The position numbers were made by a program, and so were the translations under genes. From NCBI GenBank assembly GCA_903837135.1, contig CAILTK010000103.1, positions 1 through 58,126 of the forward strand: a stretch of 58,126 nucleotides of DNA, written 5' to 3'. The notes below the pieces were generated by a model. That model saw only the letters and a list, made by a program, of their open reading frames with translations, was not told the origin of the DNA and did not search any database. The first letter of the stretch is position 1; each line of letters opens with the position of its first letter. Positions 28,052-36,442 of this stretch are shown one piece after another. This stretch comes from an uncultured Caulobacterales bacterium (lineage in GTDB: Bacteria; Pseudomonadota; Alphaproteobacteria; Caulobacterales; Caulobacteraceae).

Positions 28052-28066
28052 TAAATGAAACGTTAA
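28052..28066 (-). promoter_or_regulatory. Candidate CtrA box
   Basis: Read on the minus strand, TTAA-N7-TTTA is one mismatch from the CtrA consensus TTAA-N7-TTAA. It lies 34-48 bases upstream of the 112-residue gene. A further TTAA is at 28042-28045. Confidence 0.35.
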
Positions 28067-28271
28067 CGCCTGTCGAGCGTCTACCCAGTTTGGGCCGAGG
28101 GCTTTTTGTCGCGGAGCGGTTGCGTCGGTTTCAACCGTCGGGAGATCGACATTGGTGCGCGAAATCGCCGCTGGAAGCGATCCGTTAGGACATTCCCGGC
28201 ATCATGGGAGACCAAGGAACGTCAAAGCCCAAACGGCGTCCTGAGGACCGAGGCGTGCTGGGGACCCCGCC

Positions 28272-30170
28272 ATGAGCTTAGACCTTCCGGGCTCCGGGCC
28301 CCGCGCGGCGCTTTCGACGCTGCAGGGACGGATCACGGCAGTGGCGATGCTCACGGCCGTGACGGTTCTGCTCGCCGCCTGCGCCGTGTTCACCGCCGAA
28401 CAGTGGCGCGCCGAGCGCCAGAGCTTCGAACACGCCCAGGAAGAGTGGGCGCATGTGTTGGCGATCTCGGTCGGTCACGCGCTAGAAGACCACGATTTTA
28501 CGCGTATCGACCGCCAGGTGCACAACCTCCAACCGGCGAGCAATGTGCGCCGCGTCGCAGTGCTCGATGCGCAGGGGCGCGTGATCGAGGCTTACGACAG
28601 CCCTCGCCCCGCCGTGCGGCCTTCGCCGAGCCTCGTAACCACCCGCTCGCCGGTCTACGTCGGCGGCCGCAAGGTCGGCGAGTTCGTGCTGGTCCGCGAG
28701 CAGGAGATATCGGGGCAGTTCCTGATCCGCTGCCTGGCGGTGGCGGCGGCCCTGTTCTTCGCCGCGGCCGGCCTGTCGCTGTTCCTCGGCCGCTGGCTCG
28801 CCAAGCGGGTCGTCGAGCCGATCGACCGGTTGGCGGAAGGCATGCGCGAGATGGCGGACAATTCCGACTTCGCCCGCCGCGTCGAACCGATGGCCGACGA
28901 CGAGCTGGGCCGTCTCACCGGCTGTTTCAACGCCCTGATCGAGCGGTTGCAGGTCAACGACGGCGAACTGCGCGAGACGCTTCACGAGCTGACCCAGGCC
29001 CGCGACGCCGCCGAGGCGGCGAACGTGCAGAAATCCCAGTTCCTGGCCAACATGAGCCATGAGATCCGCACGCCGCTGAACGGCGTGCTGGCGATGGCCC
29101 AGATCATGGCCCTCGGCGACATGGCCGAAGAGCAGCGCCAGCGGCTCAGCGTGATCCGAAAGTCCGGCGAGGCCCTGCTGGAGATCCTCAATGACATCCT
29201 CGACGTGTCGAAGATCGAGGCGGGCAAGCTGGACCTCGACCCGATCGAGTTCGATGTGGAGAACGTGATCAACGGCGCCCGCGACAGCTTCGCCGGCGTC
29301 GCCGAACGCAAGGGGCTGAGACTCGCCGTCGAGGTCGCCGGGGACGCGCGCGGCGTGCGGATCGGCGACGCGGCGCGGCTGCGCCAGATCGTCTCCAACC
29401 TGGTGTCCAACGCCTTGAAGTTCACCAGCGCCGGCGAGGTCGCCGTCATCGCGCGAGGCCTGGGCGACGGCGGAGCGGAGGGTCTGTGGATCAGCGTCCG
29501 CGACAGCGGCATCGGCATGGCCGCCGAGAAGATTCCCCTGCTGTTTCAGAAGTTCACCCAGCTCGACGCCTCCACCACCCGCCAGTTCGGCGGCACCGGC
29601 CTCGGCCTCGCCATCTGCCATGAGCTGACCGTGCTGATGGGCGGGCGCATCTGGGCCGAAAGCGTCGAGAACGAGGGCTCGACCTTCCACGTGGAGCTTC
29701 CGCTGGCCCGGGCCGCGGCGGCGCCGGTCGTCGAGGCCGAAGCTGACGACGCCCTGCCGGACGATCAGGGGCGGGTGCTGAGGGTGCTGGCGGCCGAGGA
29801 CAATCCGACCAATCAGATGGTGCTCTCGACGATCATCCAGATCTTCGGCGCCGATCTCGAGCTGGCCGACAATGGCGCGCTCGCGGTGGAGGCCTGGGAG
29901 CGCGGCGATTTCGACGTCGTGCTCATGGACATTCAGATGCCGGTGATGGACGGCATCGCCGCCACGCGGGAGATCCGCAGCCGCGAGGCGGCGCAAGGTC
30001 GCGCGCGAACCCCCATCATCGCCCTTTCGGCCAACGCCATGGTCCACCAGATCAAGGAATACATGGCCGCCGGAATGGACGGTCACGTGGCCAAGCCGAT
30101 CGAGTTGCCCAAGCTGCATGCGGCGCTGGAGGCGGCGCTGACCCAGCGCATGGCGAGCGAAGCGGCCTAA
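28272..30170 (+). CDS. Hybrid sensor histidine kinase/response regulator
   Basis: 632 residues. TM1 (about 21-41), a periplasmic sensor of about 110 residues and TM2 (about 151-173) are followed by HAMP. Next is HisKA with phospho-acceptor His263 in NMSHEIRTP, and HATPase_c (N box LVSNALKF, DSGIGM, GGTGLGLAI). A C-terminal receiver has acidic AEDN and phospho-acceptor Asp553 in VVLMDIQMPVMDG. Phosphate probably moves from His263 to Asp553 and then to an unseen phosphotransferase. No partner regulator is adjacent. The sensed signal is unknown. Confidence 0.93.
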   Translation: MSLDLPGSGPRAALSTLQGRITAVAMLTAVTVLLAACAVFTAEQWRAERQSFEHAQEEWAHVLAISVGHALEDHDFTRIDRQVHNLQPASNVRRVAVLDAQGRVIEAYDSPRPAVRPSPSLVTTRSPVYVGGRKVGEFVLVREQEISGQFLIRCLAVAAALFFAAAGLSLFLGRWLAKRVVEPIDRLAEGMREMADNSDFARRVEPMADDELGRLTGCFNALIERLQVNDGELRETLHELTQARDAAEAANVQKSQFLANMSHEIRTPLNGVLAMAQIMALGDMAEEQRQRLSVIRKSGEALLEILNDILDVSKIEAGKLDLDPIEFDVENVINGARDSFAGVAERKGLRLAVEVAGDARGVRIGDAARLRQIVSNLVSNALKFTSAGEVAVIARGLGDGGAEGLWISVRDSGIGMAAEKIPLLFQKFTQLDASTTRQFGGTGLGLAICHELTVLMGGRIWAESVENEGSTFHVELPLARAAAAPVVEAEADDALPDDQGRVLRVLAAEDNPTNQMVLSTIIQIFGADLELADNGALAVEAWERGDFDVVLMDIQMPVMDGIAATREIRSREAAQGRARTPIIALSANAMVHQIKEYMAAGMDGHVAKPIELPKLHAALEAALTQRMASEAA

Positions 30171-30183
30171 AAGGGCGCGGGCG

Positions 30184-30208
30184 GGCGCTTGAGCCGCGCG
30201 CAAGCGCC
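30184..30208 (+). promoter_or_regulatory. Hairpin and promoter-like element before the pnt region
   Basis: GGCGCTTG at 30184-30191 pairs perfectly with CAAGCGCC at 30201-30208. TTGAGC at 30189-30194 and GCTATAGT at 30209-30216, 14 bases apart, resemble the Caulobacter housekeeping promoter (TTGACG, GCTANAWC). It may end the kinase transcript and start the oxidase-subunit/transhydrogenase transcript. Confidence 0.35.
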
Positions 30209-30258
30209 GCTATAGTCCCGCCGACTTCGACGCCTCCCCCAACAGGAATCCGCCGCCC

Positions 30259-30507
30259 ATGGCCAGCGCGCCCGACAGCCACACCGATTACCATCCCGGC
30301 GATATGAACATCGCCGAGCAGTCCGCGACCTTCAACCTCGTGGTGGGTTTGTTCAAATGGGGGTCGCTGGCGCTGGCGGCGTCGCTGGTCCTGTTGATCG
30401 TCTGGTTCTGCACTCCGGCTGGCTTCCTGCCCGCCTTCGTGGTCGCCATCCTCATGGTCGTCCTCGGCGTCGCCTTCCTGCGCGGGAAAAAGTCCGCCGC
30501 GCATTAG
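30259..30507 (+). CDS. aa3-type cytochrome c oxidase subunit IV family
   Basis: 82 residues. It has YHPGDMNIAEQSATFNLVV then two membrane helices, the pattern of the short alphaproteobacterial subunit IV. In oxidase structures this subunit is an accessory single- or two-helix protein of unclear function. Here it sits upstream of the transhydrogenase genes, not with the oxidase catalytic subunits. AGGAA precedes the start. Confidence 0.75.
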   Translation: MASAPDSHTDYHPGDMNIAEQSATFNLVVGLFKWGSLALAASLVLLIVWFCTPAGFLPAFVVAILMVVLGVAFLRGKKSAAH

Positions 30508-30594
30508 CGCGCGTCCACCGCTCGAGAGACCTTTGCCGCTGGACAGCGGGGACGAACCCCGCGCTAACTCCGGCGGCATCAGCGAGGAGACCGC

Positions 30595-31731
30595 ATGGCC
30601 GCGACGATCGCCGTCGTTAAGGAGCGCAAGGCTGGCGAGACGCGCGTCGCGGCCACGCCCGACAGCGTCAAGAAGCTTATCGGCCTCGGCTTCGGCGTGG
30701 TCATCGAGACCGGCGCGGGGACGGCCTCCAGCTTTCCCGACGCCGACTACTTGGCCGCCGGCGCCGTGGTCGCGCCGGACGCCCGGACCGCGCTCAAGGA
30801 CGCCGACCTGGTGTTCAAGGTGCGCGGCCCCGAGCCGGACGAGATCGCCGCCCTGAAGACCGGCGCCCTGCTCGTCGCGCTGCTCGCCCCCTACGCCGAC
30901 AAGCCGACCGTCGAGGCCCTGGCCAAGGCGGGCGCCACGGCGCTGGCGATGGAGTTCATCCCCCGCATCAGCCGCGCCCAGTCGATGGACGCCCTGTCGT
31001 CGCAGGCCAACCTCGCCGGCTATCGCGCGGTGATCGAGGGCGCCGCTCTCTACGGCCGGGCCATGCCGATGATGATGACGGCGGCCGGCACCGTCGCCGC
31101 GGCCAAGGTGTTCATCATGGGGGTCGGCGTCGCCGGACTGCAGGCCATCGCCACCGCCCGCCGGCTCGGCGCGGTCGTCACCGCCACCGACGTGCGGCCC
31201 GCGACCAAGGAGCAGGTCGAAAGCCTCGGGGCCAAGTTTCTCGCCGTCGAGGACGAGGAGTTCAAGAACGCCCAGACCGCCGGCGGCTACGCCAAGGAGA
31301 TGTCGGCCGAGTACCAGGCCAAGCAGGCGGCCCTCCTGTCCGAGCATCTGAAGAAGCAGGACATCGTCATCACCACCGCCCTGATCCCGGGCCGCCCGGC
31401 GCCCAAACTGGTGTCGGCCGAACAGGTGGCGTCGATGAAGCCCGGCAGCGTGCTGGTGGATCTGGCGGTGGAGCAGGGCGGCAATGTCGCCGGCGCCGCC
31501 AAGGACCAGGTGGTCGCCATCGGCGGGGTCAGGATCGCCGGCTTCTCCAACCTGCCGGCCTCGATCGCCGCCGACGCCTCCAGTCTCTACGCCCGCAATC
31601 TCGTCAACCTGGCCGCCCTGTTCGTCGACAAGGAGAAGGCCTTCTCGCCCCAATGGGACGACGAGATCCTGCAGGCCGCCGTGGTCGCCCGGGGGGGCGA
31701 GATCGTGCACCCCGGGCTGAAGGGAGCCTGA
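30595..31731 (+). CDS. pntAA: Proton-translocating NAD(P) transhydrogenase subunit alpha part 1 (NAD(H) domain)
   Basis: 378 residues, the split form known from Rhodospirillum. The alanine-dehydrogenase-like N-domain has KERKAGETRVAATP, and the NAD-binding Rossmann domain has GVGVAGLQAIATARRLGA. It binds NAD(H) at the membrane surface and exchanges hydride with the NADP domain of PntB. GAGGAG is 6 bases upstream. It leads the operon pntAA-pntAB-lipoprotein-pntB. Confidence 0.95.
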   Translation: MAATIAVVKERKAGETRVAATPDSVKKLIGLGFGVVIETGAGTASSFPDADYLAAGAVVAPDARTALKDADLVFKVRGPEPDEIAALKTGALLVALLAPYADKPTVEALAKAGATALAMEFIPRISRAQSMDALSSQANLAGYRAVIEGAALYGRAMPMMMTAAGTVAAAKVFIMGVGVAGLQAIATARRLGAVVTATDVRPATKEQVESLGAKFLAVEDEEFKNAQTAGGYAKEMSAEYQAKQAALLSEHLKKQDIVITTALIPGRPAPKLVSAEQVASMKPGSVLVDLAVEQGGNVAGAAKDQVVAIGGVRIAGFSNLPASIAADASSLYARNLVNLAALFVDKEKAFSPQWDDEILQAAVVARGGEIVHPGLKGA

Positions 31732-31737
31732 ACGCTG

Positions 31738-32058
31738 ATGGACATCGTCGATCCCACCGTCTTCCGCCTGGCGATCTTCGTGCTCGCCATCTTCGTCGGC
31801 TATTACGTGGTGTGGAGCGTGACGCCCGCGCTGCACACCCCGTTGATGGCGGTGACCAACGCCATCTCCTCGGTGATCATCGTCGGCGCCCTTCTGGCCG
31901 CGGCCGCGCACGCGGCGTCGGGCCAGGCGACCGGCCTGCACATCTGGGTGTCGAAGGGCGCGGGCGCGGTCGCCGCGGGCCTCGCGGCGGTCAACATCTT
32001 CGGCGGCTTCCTGGTCACCCAGCGCATGCTGGCCATGTACAAGAAGAAGGCGAAGTAG
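31738..32058 (+). CDS. pntAB: NAD(P) transhydrogenase subunit alpha part 2 (membrane)
   Basis: 106 residues with three membrane helices. It ends [20 protein letters not shown], the typical C-terminus of PntA2. It provides part of the proton channel. It starts 6 bases after pntAA, and its TAG overlaps the GTG start of the following lipoprotein gene. Confidence 0.93.
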   Translation: MDIVDPTVFRLAIFVLAIFVGYYVVWSVTPALHTPLMAVTNAISSVIIVGALLAAAAHAASGQATGLHIWVSKGAGAVAAGLAAVNIFGGFLVTQRMLAMYKKKAK

Positions 32059-32447
32059 TGCGCCGGGCCCTGCTCTCGATGGTCGTGCTGACCGCCGCCG
32101 GCGGGCTCAGCGCCTGTGGTCGGAGCGCGGCCGTGGACCAGGTCTCCGCCGTTCCCGCCGGACCGACCATCAAGGTCGCCGTCGATGCGCCGAAATCCAC
32201 GCACTACGAAATGCTGTGCGACGTGACGACCTATCAGGCGTCGCCGGGCCAGTACGTCAACCGCTACGGCCTCGACAAGACCGGTCCGGTCAGCGACGTC
32301 ATCCCGTCGCCGAGCGCCCATTGCACCGCCAGGATCGACAGCGGGCCGGCGCCGGTGAGGGTGACGCTGACCAAGGCCGCATCGACACAGAGCATGACCA
32401 TCGACGCCCTCGGCGACGGCGGCAAGAAGACGCTGCACGTCTGGTGA
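32058..32447 (+). CDS. Putative lipoprotein inside the pnt operon
   Basis: 129 residues. It starts GTG overlapping the pntAB TAG. The N-terminus RRALLSMVVLTAAGGLSAC gives a lipobox with Cys at residue 20. The mature part is small, rich in Thr/Ser and beta-prone, with one further Cys pair (LCD and HCTA) that could form a disulfide. Family not recognised. Spacing on both sides (overlap upstream, 13 bases before pntB) argues that it is translated with the transhydrogenase. Confidence 0.6.
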   Translation: MRRALLSMVVLTAAGGLSACGRSAAVDQVSAVPAGPTIKVAVDAPKSTHYEMLCDVTTYQASPGQYVNRYGLDKTGPVSDVIPSPSAHCTARIDSGPAPVRVTLTKAASTQSMTIDALGDGGKKTLHVW

Positions 32448-32460
32448 CCACGGGGACCGC

Positions 32461-33891
32461 ATGAACGCCAATATCGCCGCCCTGCTCTACCTGGCCTCGG
32501 GCGTCCTGTTCATCCTGGCCCTGCGCGGCCTGTCGAGCCCGGTCACCTCCCGGCGCGGCAACCAGATGGGCATGGTCGGCATGACCATCGCCATCCTCAC
32601 CACCCTGGCCACCCTGTGGACCCAGGGGGCGCTCGACCTCGTCACCCTGGGCCTGATCGCGGTCGGCGTCGCCATCGGCGGCGGTGTCGGCGCGGTGATC
32701 GCCCGGCGGGTGCCGATGACGGCCATGCCGCAGCTGGTCGCCGCCTTCCACTCCCTGGTCGGCCTCGCCGCCTGCCTGGTGGCCGTCGCCGCCATCTATA
32801 CCCCGGCCGCCTACGGCATCGCCGAGCTGCTTCCCAATGGAGCGGCGGGGGTCAAGCTCGAGAGCCTGATCGAGCTGTCGCTGGGCGTCGCCATCGGCGC
32901 GGTGACCTTCACCGGCTCGCTGATCGCCTTCGCCAAGCTGAACGGCAACATGTCGGGGGCCTCGATCCTGCTGCCGGGCCGCCACCTGCTCAACGCGGCG
33001 CTCGGCCTCGCCGTGGTGGTGCTGATCGTCATCCTGGTGCTGAGCGGCGGAACGGCTACCTGGGCCTTCTGGGGCGTGTTCGCCCTGGCGCTGATCGCCG
33101 GGGTCACCCTGATCATCCCGATCGGCGGGGCCGACATGCCGGTCGTGGTGTCGATGCTGAACAGCTATTCCGGCTGGGCGGCCGCGGCGCTCGGCTTCAC
33201 CCTGGCCAACAACACCCTGATCATCACCGGCGCCCTGGTCGGCTCGTCGGGGGCCATCCTCAGCTACATCATGTGCAAGGGGATGAACCGCAGCTTCGTC
33301 TCGGTGATCCTCGGCGGATTCGGCGGCGACGACGCCGCCTCCGGTCCGGCGGGCGCCAAGGAGACGCGCCCGGTCAAGCAGGGCTCGGCCGAGGACGCCG
33401 CCTTCATCATGAAGAACGCCTCCAAGGTGATCATCGTCCCCGGCTACGGCATGGCGGTGGCCCAGGCCCAGCACGCCCTGCGCGAGATGGCCGACATCCT
33501 CAAGAAAGAGGGGGTGGAGGTGAAATACGCCATTCACCCGGTGGCCGGCCGCATGCCCGGCCACATGAACGTGCTGCTGGCCGAGGCCAACGTCCCCTAC
33601 GACGAGGTGTTCGAGCTCGAGGACATCAACTCCGAGTTCGCCACCGCCGACGTCGCCTTCGTCATCGGCGCCAACGACGTCACCAACCCCGCCGCCAAGA
33701 CCGATCCGCAGTCGCCGATCTTCGGCATGCCGATCCTGGAGGTCGAGAAGGCCCGCACGGTGCTGTTCATCAAGCGCGGCATGGGCTCGGGCTACGCCGG
33801 GGTCGAGAACGAGCTGTTCTTCCGCGACAACACCATGATGCTGTTCGGCGACGCCAAGAAGATGGTCGAGGGGATCGTCAAAGCGCTGTGA
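32461..33891 (+). CDS. pntB: NAD(P) transhydrogenase subunit beta
   Basis: 476 residues. Nine or so membrane helices are followed by the NADP-binding domain with VIIVPGYGMAVAQAQHAL, and NVLLAEANVPYDEV, IGANDVTNPAA and IKRGMGSGYAGV motifs that define the family. It couples proton entry to NADPH formation. It completes the enzyme; no further gene follows in the operon except possibly the small ORF at 33956. Confidence 0.97.
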   Translation: MNANIAALLYLASGVLFILALRGLSSPVTSRRGNQMGMVGMTIAILTTLATLWTQGALDLVTLGLIAVGVAIGGGVGAVIARRVPMTAMPQLVAAFHSLVGLAACLVAVAAIYTPAAYGIAELLPNGAAGVKLESLIELSLGVAIGAVTFTGSLIAFAKLNGNMSGASILLPGRHLLNAALGLAVVVLIVILVLSGGTATWAFWGVFALALIAGVTLIIPIGGADMPVVVSMLNSYSGWAAAALGFTLANNTLIITGALVGSSGAILSYIMCKGMNRSFVSVILGGFGGDDAASGPAGAKETRPVKQGSAEDAAFIMKNASKVIIVPGYGMAVAQAQHALREMADILKKEGVEVKYAIHPVAGRMPGHMNVLLAEANVPYDEVFELEDINSEFATADVAFVIGANDVTNPAAKTDPQSPIFGMPILEVEKARTVLFIKRGMGSGYAGVENELFFRDNTMMLFGDAKKMVEGIVKAL

Positions 33892-33955
33892 TCCTTACGC
33901 CTTCGCAGCGGCTTGCGGATGGATCGTTGACGCCCGCATCGCCGATCATCCGGCG

Positions 33956-34150
33956 ATGGAAGCTTCGAAATACCGTCGCCCCAGGCTCGGGGTCGCCGCT
34001 TTGGGCGTGGTCGGGCTGGTCGGATTGTTGTGGGCGGCCCAGGCCATGCCGGGCGCCGGCACCCTGCTGCGGGCCGGCGCCTTGCTCTGGTTCCTCGGTC
34101 TTGGAGCCTATGAGACGGTGTGGCGCGTGGACCCACGTCGGCGGCGGTGA
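33956..34150 (+). CDS. Small membrane protein, unknown (possible)
   Basis: 64 residues with two hydrophobic helices (LGVAALGVVGLVGLLWAA and LLRAGALLWFLGLGAY) and basic ends. The start lacks a good ribosome binding site. Composition and hydropathy look like a genuine small membrane protein, but family support is missing. Confidence 0.4.
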   Translation: MEASKYRRPRLGVAALGVVGLVGLLWAAQAMPGAGTLLRAGALLWFLGLGAYETVWRVDPRRRR

Positions 34151-34464
34151 TCGATCCCGCTTGAGACTGCGGGCCTGCGGGCCTATCTAAGTCGATGGCG
34201 GGTCTTGCTGCGGCTCGCGTCGAAGGCAACCATATCCCACCGGCCTTAATTCACTCAAAGGGAGCTGTCCCTGTCCGTGGCCGTGGCTGCGGGTAAATGG
34301 CGCCCACCTGGTCAACCAGGTCTGAGGGGATTGAAACGTCCTTCACGGTCCTCGCGGCGCCGCCACCTTCCTCTCTGCAAAGGGACCTTTCCACACGGGC
34401 GCCGTTGCGCATCGCCCCGCGGCCTCTGTAGGGTGCGCCAGCATACCGAATGTTGGAGACGGCG
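34151..34464. other. Intergenic region, 314 bases, with one strong palindrome
   Basis: No convincing gene is seen. The only clear element is the palindrome at 34306-34321. A stretch ending GGGATTGAAAC resembles a CRISPR repeat end, but it does not recur. Confidence 0.5.
34306..34321. promoter_or_regulatory. Operator-like palindrome upstream of the acyl-CoA dehydrogenase operon
   Basis: ACCTGGT-CA-ACCAGGT is a perfect 7+2+7 inverted repeat 143 bases upstream of the first acyl-CoA dehydrogenase. Palindromic TGGT/ACCA operators are used by GntR/FadR and TetR-type regulators of acyl-CoA catabolism. The regulator is not in the window. Confidence 0.45.
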
Positions 34465-35667
34465 ATGACCGACAGCGCCCCGACCGAACTCGACGCCTTC
34501 CGCGCGGAGACCCGCGCCTGGCTCGAGCAGAACTATCCCCGCTCGCTGGACGCGCCGATGGCCGAGGACGACGCGCCCTGGGGCGGCCGCCGCGCCAAAT
34601 GGAGCAATCCCGACGCCAAGCTCTGGCTCGACCGGATGGCCGCCAAGGGCTGGACCGCACCGACCTGGCCCACGGCCTACGGCGGCGGCGGCCTCAGCGC
34701 CGAGCAGAACCGGGTGCTGCAACAGGAGCTGATCCGGCTGAAGGCGCGGCCGGCGCTGATGAGCTTCGGCCTGTGGATGCTGGGCCCGGTCCTGCTCGAA
34801 TACGCCACCGAGGAGCAGAAGCAGAAATTCCTGCCGCCGATCGTGCGCGGCGAGATCCGCTGGTGCCAGGGCTATTCCGAACCCGGCGCCGGGTCCGACC
34901 TGGCCGGCCTGCAGACCCGCTGCGAGGACCAGGGCGACCACTATCTGGTCAACGGCCAGAAGGTGTGGACCTCGTACGCCGACCAGGCGGACTGGATCTT
35001 CTGCCTGGTCCGTACCGATACCTCCAAGAAGCACGAGGGCATCAGCTTCCTCCTGTTCGACATGACCACGCCGGGCGTCGAGCCGCGGCCGATCAAGCTG
35101 ATCTCGGGCTCCTCGCCGTTCTGCGAGACCTTCTTCGACAATGTGAAGGTGCCCAAGGACCAGCTCGTGGGCCGACTGAACGGCGGCTGGGACATCGCCA
35201 AGCGGCTCTTGCAATACGAACGTCAGAACATCTCGGCCAGCGGATTCGGCGGCGGGGCTGGTCCCGAGCTCGAGGACGTGGCCAAGGCGTTCGTCGGCGT
35301 CTCGGGCGGCAAGATCGCCGACCCGGATCTGCGCGCCCGCATCGCCGAGCACCGCATGTACGCCAAGGCCTTCGCCCTCACCGTCCGGCGGGCGGAGGCG
35401 GAGTCCAAGGCGGCCAAGGGGCCGTCGGCCGCCACCTCGATCATCAAGTACGCCGCCGCCAAGATGAACCAGGACCGCAGCGAGCTGATGGTCGAGGCGC
35501 TGGGGACCCAGGGGCTTGGCTGGGAGGGCGAGGGCTTCGACCCCGACGCGCTCAAGGCCACCCGCGCCTGGCTGCGCTCCAAGGGCAACTCGATCGAAGG
35601 CGGCACCTCGGAGGTCAACCTCAACGTGGTCGCCAAGCGGGTGCTGGGACTGCTGGACCACCAGTAA
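34465..35667 (+). CDS. Acyl-CoA dehydrogenase
   Basis: 400 residues, FAD-dependent. It has the N-terminal, middle (WCQGYSEPGAGSDLAGL) and C-terminal domains of the superfamily, with RAWLRSKGNSIEGGTSEVNLN near the end. It introduces a C2-C3 double bond in an acyl-CoA. The start at 34465 has GGAG 7 bases upstream; an ATG at 34450 is in frame. The isomerase gene follows after 3 bases and a second dehydrogenase lies further on, suggesting a catabolic operon for an aromatic or cyclic acid. Confidence 0.92.
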   Translation: MTDSAPTELDAFRAETRAWLEQNYPRSLDAPMAEDDAPWGGRRAKWSNPDAKLWLDRMAAKGWTAPTWPTAYGGGGLSAEQNRVLQQELIRLKARPALMSFGLWMLGPVLLEYATEEQKQKFLPPIVRGEIRWCQGYSEPGAGSDLAGLQTRCEDQGDHYLVNGQKVWTSYADQADWIFCLVRTDTSKKHEGISFLLFDMTTPGVEPRPIKLISGSSPFCETFFDNVKVPKDQLVGRLNGGWDIAKRLLQYERQNISASGFGGGAGPELEDVAKAFVGVSGGKIADPDLRARIAEHRMYAKAFALTVRRAEAESKAAKGPSAATSIIKYAAAKMNQDRSELMVEALGTQGLGWEGEGFDPDALKATRAWLRSKGNSIEGGTSEVNLNVVAKRVLGLLDHQ

Positions 35668-35670
35668 GCG

Positions 35671-36285
35671 ATGCCGACCCTCGAATTCTGGTACGAGTTC
35701 GCCTCGACCTACTCCTATCCGGCGGCCTGGCGGATCGACCGGCTGGCGCTGGCCGCGGGGGTCAAGGTGGTGTGGCGGCCGCTGTTCCTGGGGCCCCTGT
35801 TCCACAAGCAGCAGGGCATGAGCGACAGCCCGTTCAACGTGGTCGAGGTCAAGGGCCGCTATATGTGGCGCGACATGGAGCGGGTCTGCCAGGCCGAGAT
35901 GCTGCCGTTCCGCCGTCCGTCGGCGTTTCCGCGCCGCAGCCTTCTGGCCCTGCGGCTGGCTCTGGTCGGCGGCCACCGGGGCTGGATCGCCAACTTCAGC
36001 CGCGCGGTCTACGCCGCCAACTTCGGCCAGGACCGCGACATCGGCGATCCGGCCGTGTTGGCCCTCCTGGTCAAGGAGGTGGGCGGCGATCCTGTGGCCG
36101 ACTTCCACGAGGCGGATAGCGACGCGATCAAGGCCGAGCTGCGCGACAACGTCGCCGAGGCCGAAGCCAAGGGCGTGTTCGGCGCGCCGAGCTTCTACAT
36201 CCCGAGCAACAAGACCCCCGGCGGCGAGCTGTTCTGGGGCAACGACCGGCTAGAGCAGGCGGTGGCCTGGGCCGCCGCACACTGA
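35671..36285 (+). CDS. 2-Hydroxychromene-2-carboxylate isomerase / DsbA-like (GST-kappa fold)
   Basis: 204 residues. It has EFWYEFASTYSYPAAWRI at the N-terminus, the DSBA/HCCA isomerase family with Ser in place of the DsbA cysteines. FGAPSFYIP and GELFWGNDRLEQA follow near the end. HCCA isomerases are glutathione-dependent and act in naphthalene-type degradation. Many homologs in acyl-CoA contexts have unknown substrates. It is sandwiched between two acyl-CoA dehydrogenases. Confidence 0.85.
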   Translation: MPTLEFWYEFASTYSYPAAWRIDRLALAAGVKVVWRPLFLGPLFHKQQGMSDSPFNVVEVKGRYMWRDMERVCQAEMLPFRRPSAFPRRSLLALRLALVGGHRGWIANFSRAVYAANFGQDRDIGDPAVLALLVKEVGGDPVADFHEADSDAIKAELRDNVAEAEAKGVFGAPSFYIPSNKTPGGELFWGNDRLEQAVAWAAAH

Positions 36286-36313
36286 TGAGACCTTCCGCAC
36301 CTATCCCCTTCGA

Positions 36314-36404
36314 GTCATCCTCGGGCGCAGCGCAGCGGAGACCCGAGGACCCAGCTCCTGAACGCGTGGAACTGCTGGGTGCTCGGGTCAGGCCCGAGCC
36401 TGAC
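36314..36404. repeat. Imperfect palindromic repeat, copy 1
   Basis: Outer arms GTCATCCTCGGGC at 36314-36326 and GCCCGAGCCTGAC at 36392-36404 flank inner arms GACCCGAGGACCCAGC at 36340-36355 and GCTGGGTGCTCGGGTC at 36374-36389 (one mismatch). The same architecture occurs at 37644-37798. It lies between two genes of one operon. Confidence 0.75.
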
Positions 36405-36442
36405 TCGACTGTTGTATTTCGGAATCCGACTGGAGCGCCCCC

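Noticed and set aside
34321-34345. Sequence ending GGGATTGAAAC that resembles the end of a CRISPR repeat
   Set aside because: It occurs once, with no second copy at spacer distance and no cas genes in the window.
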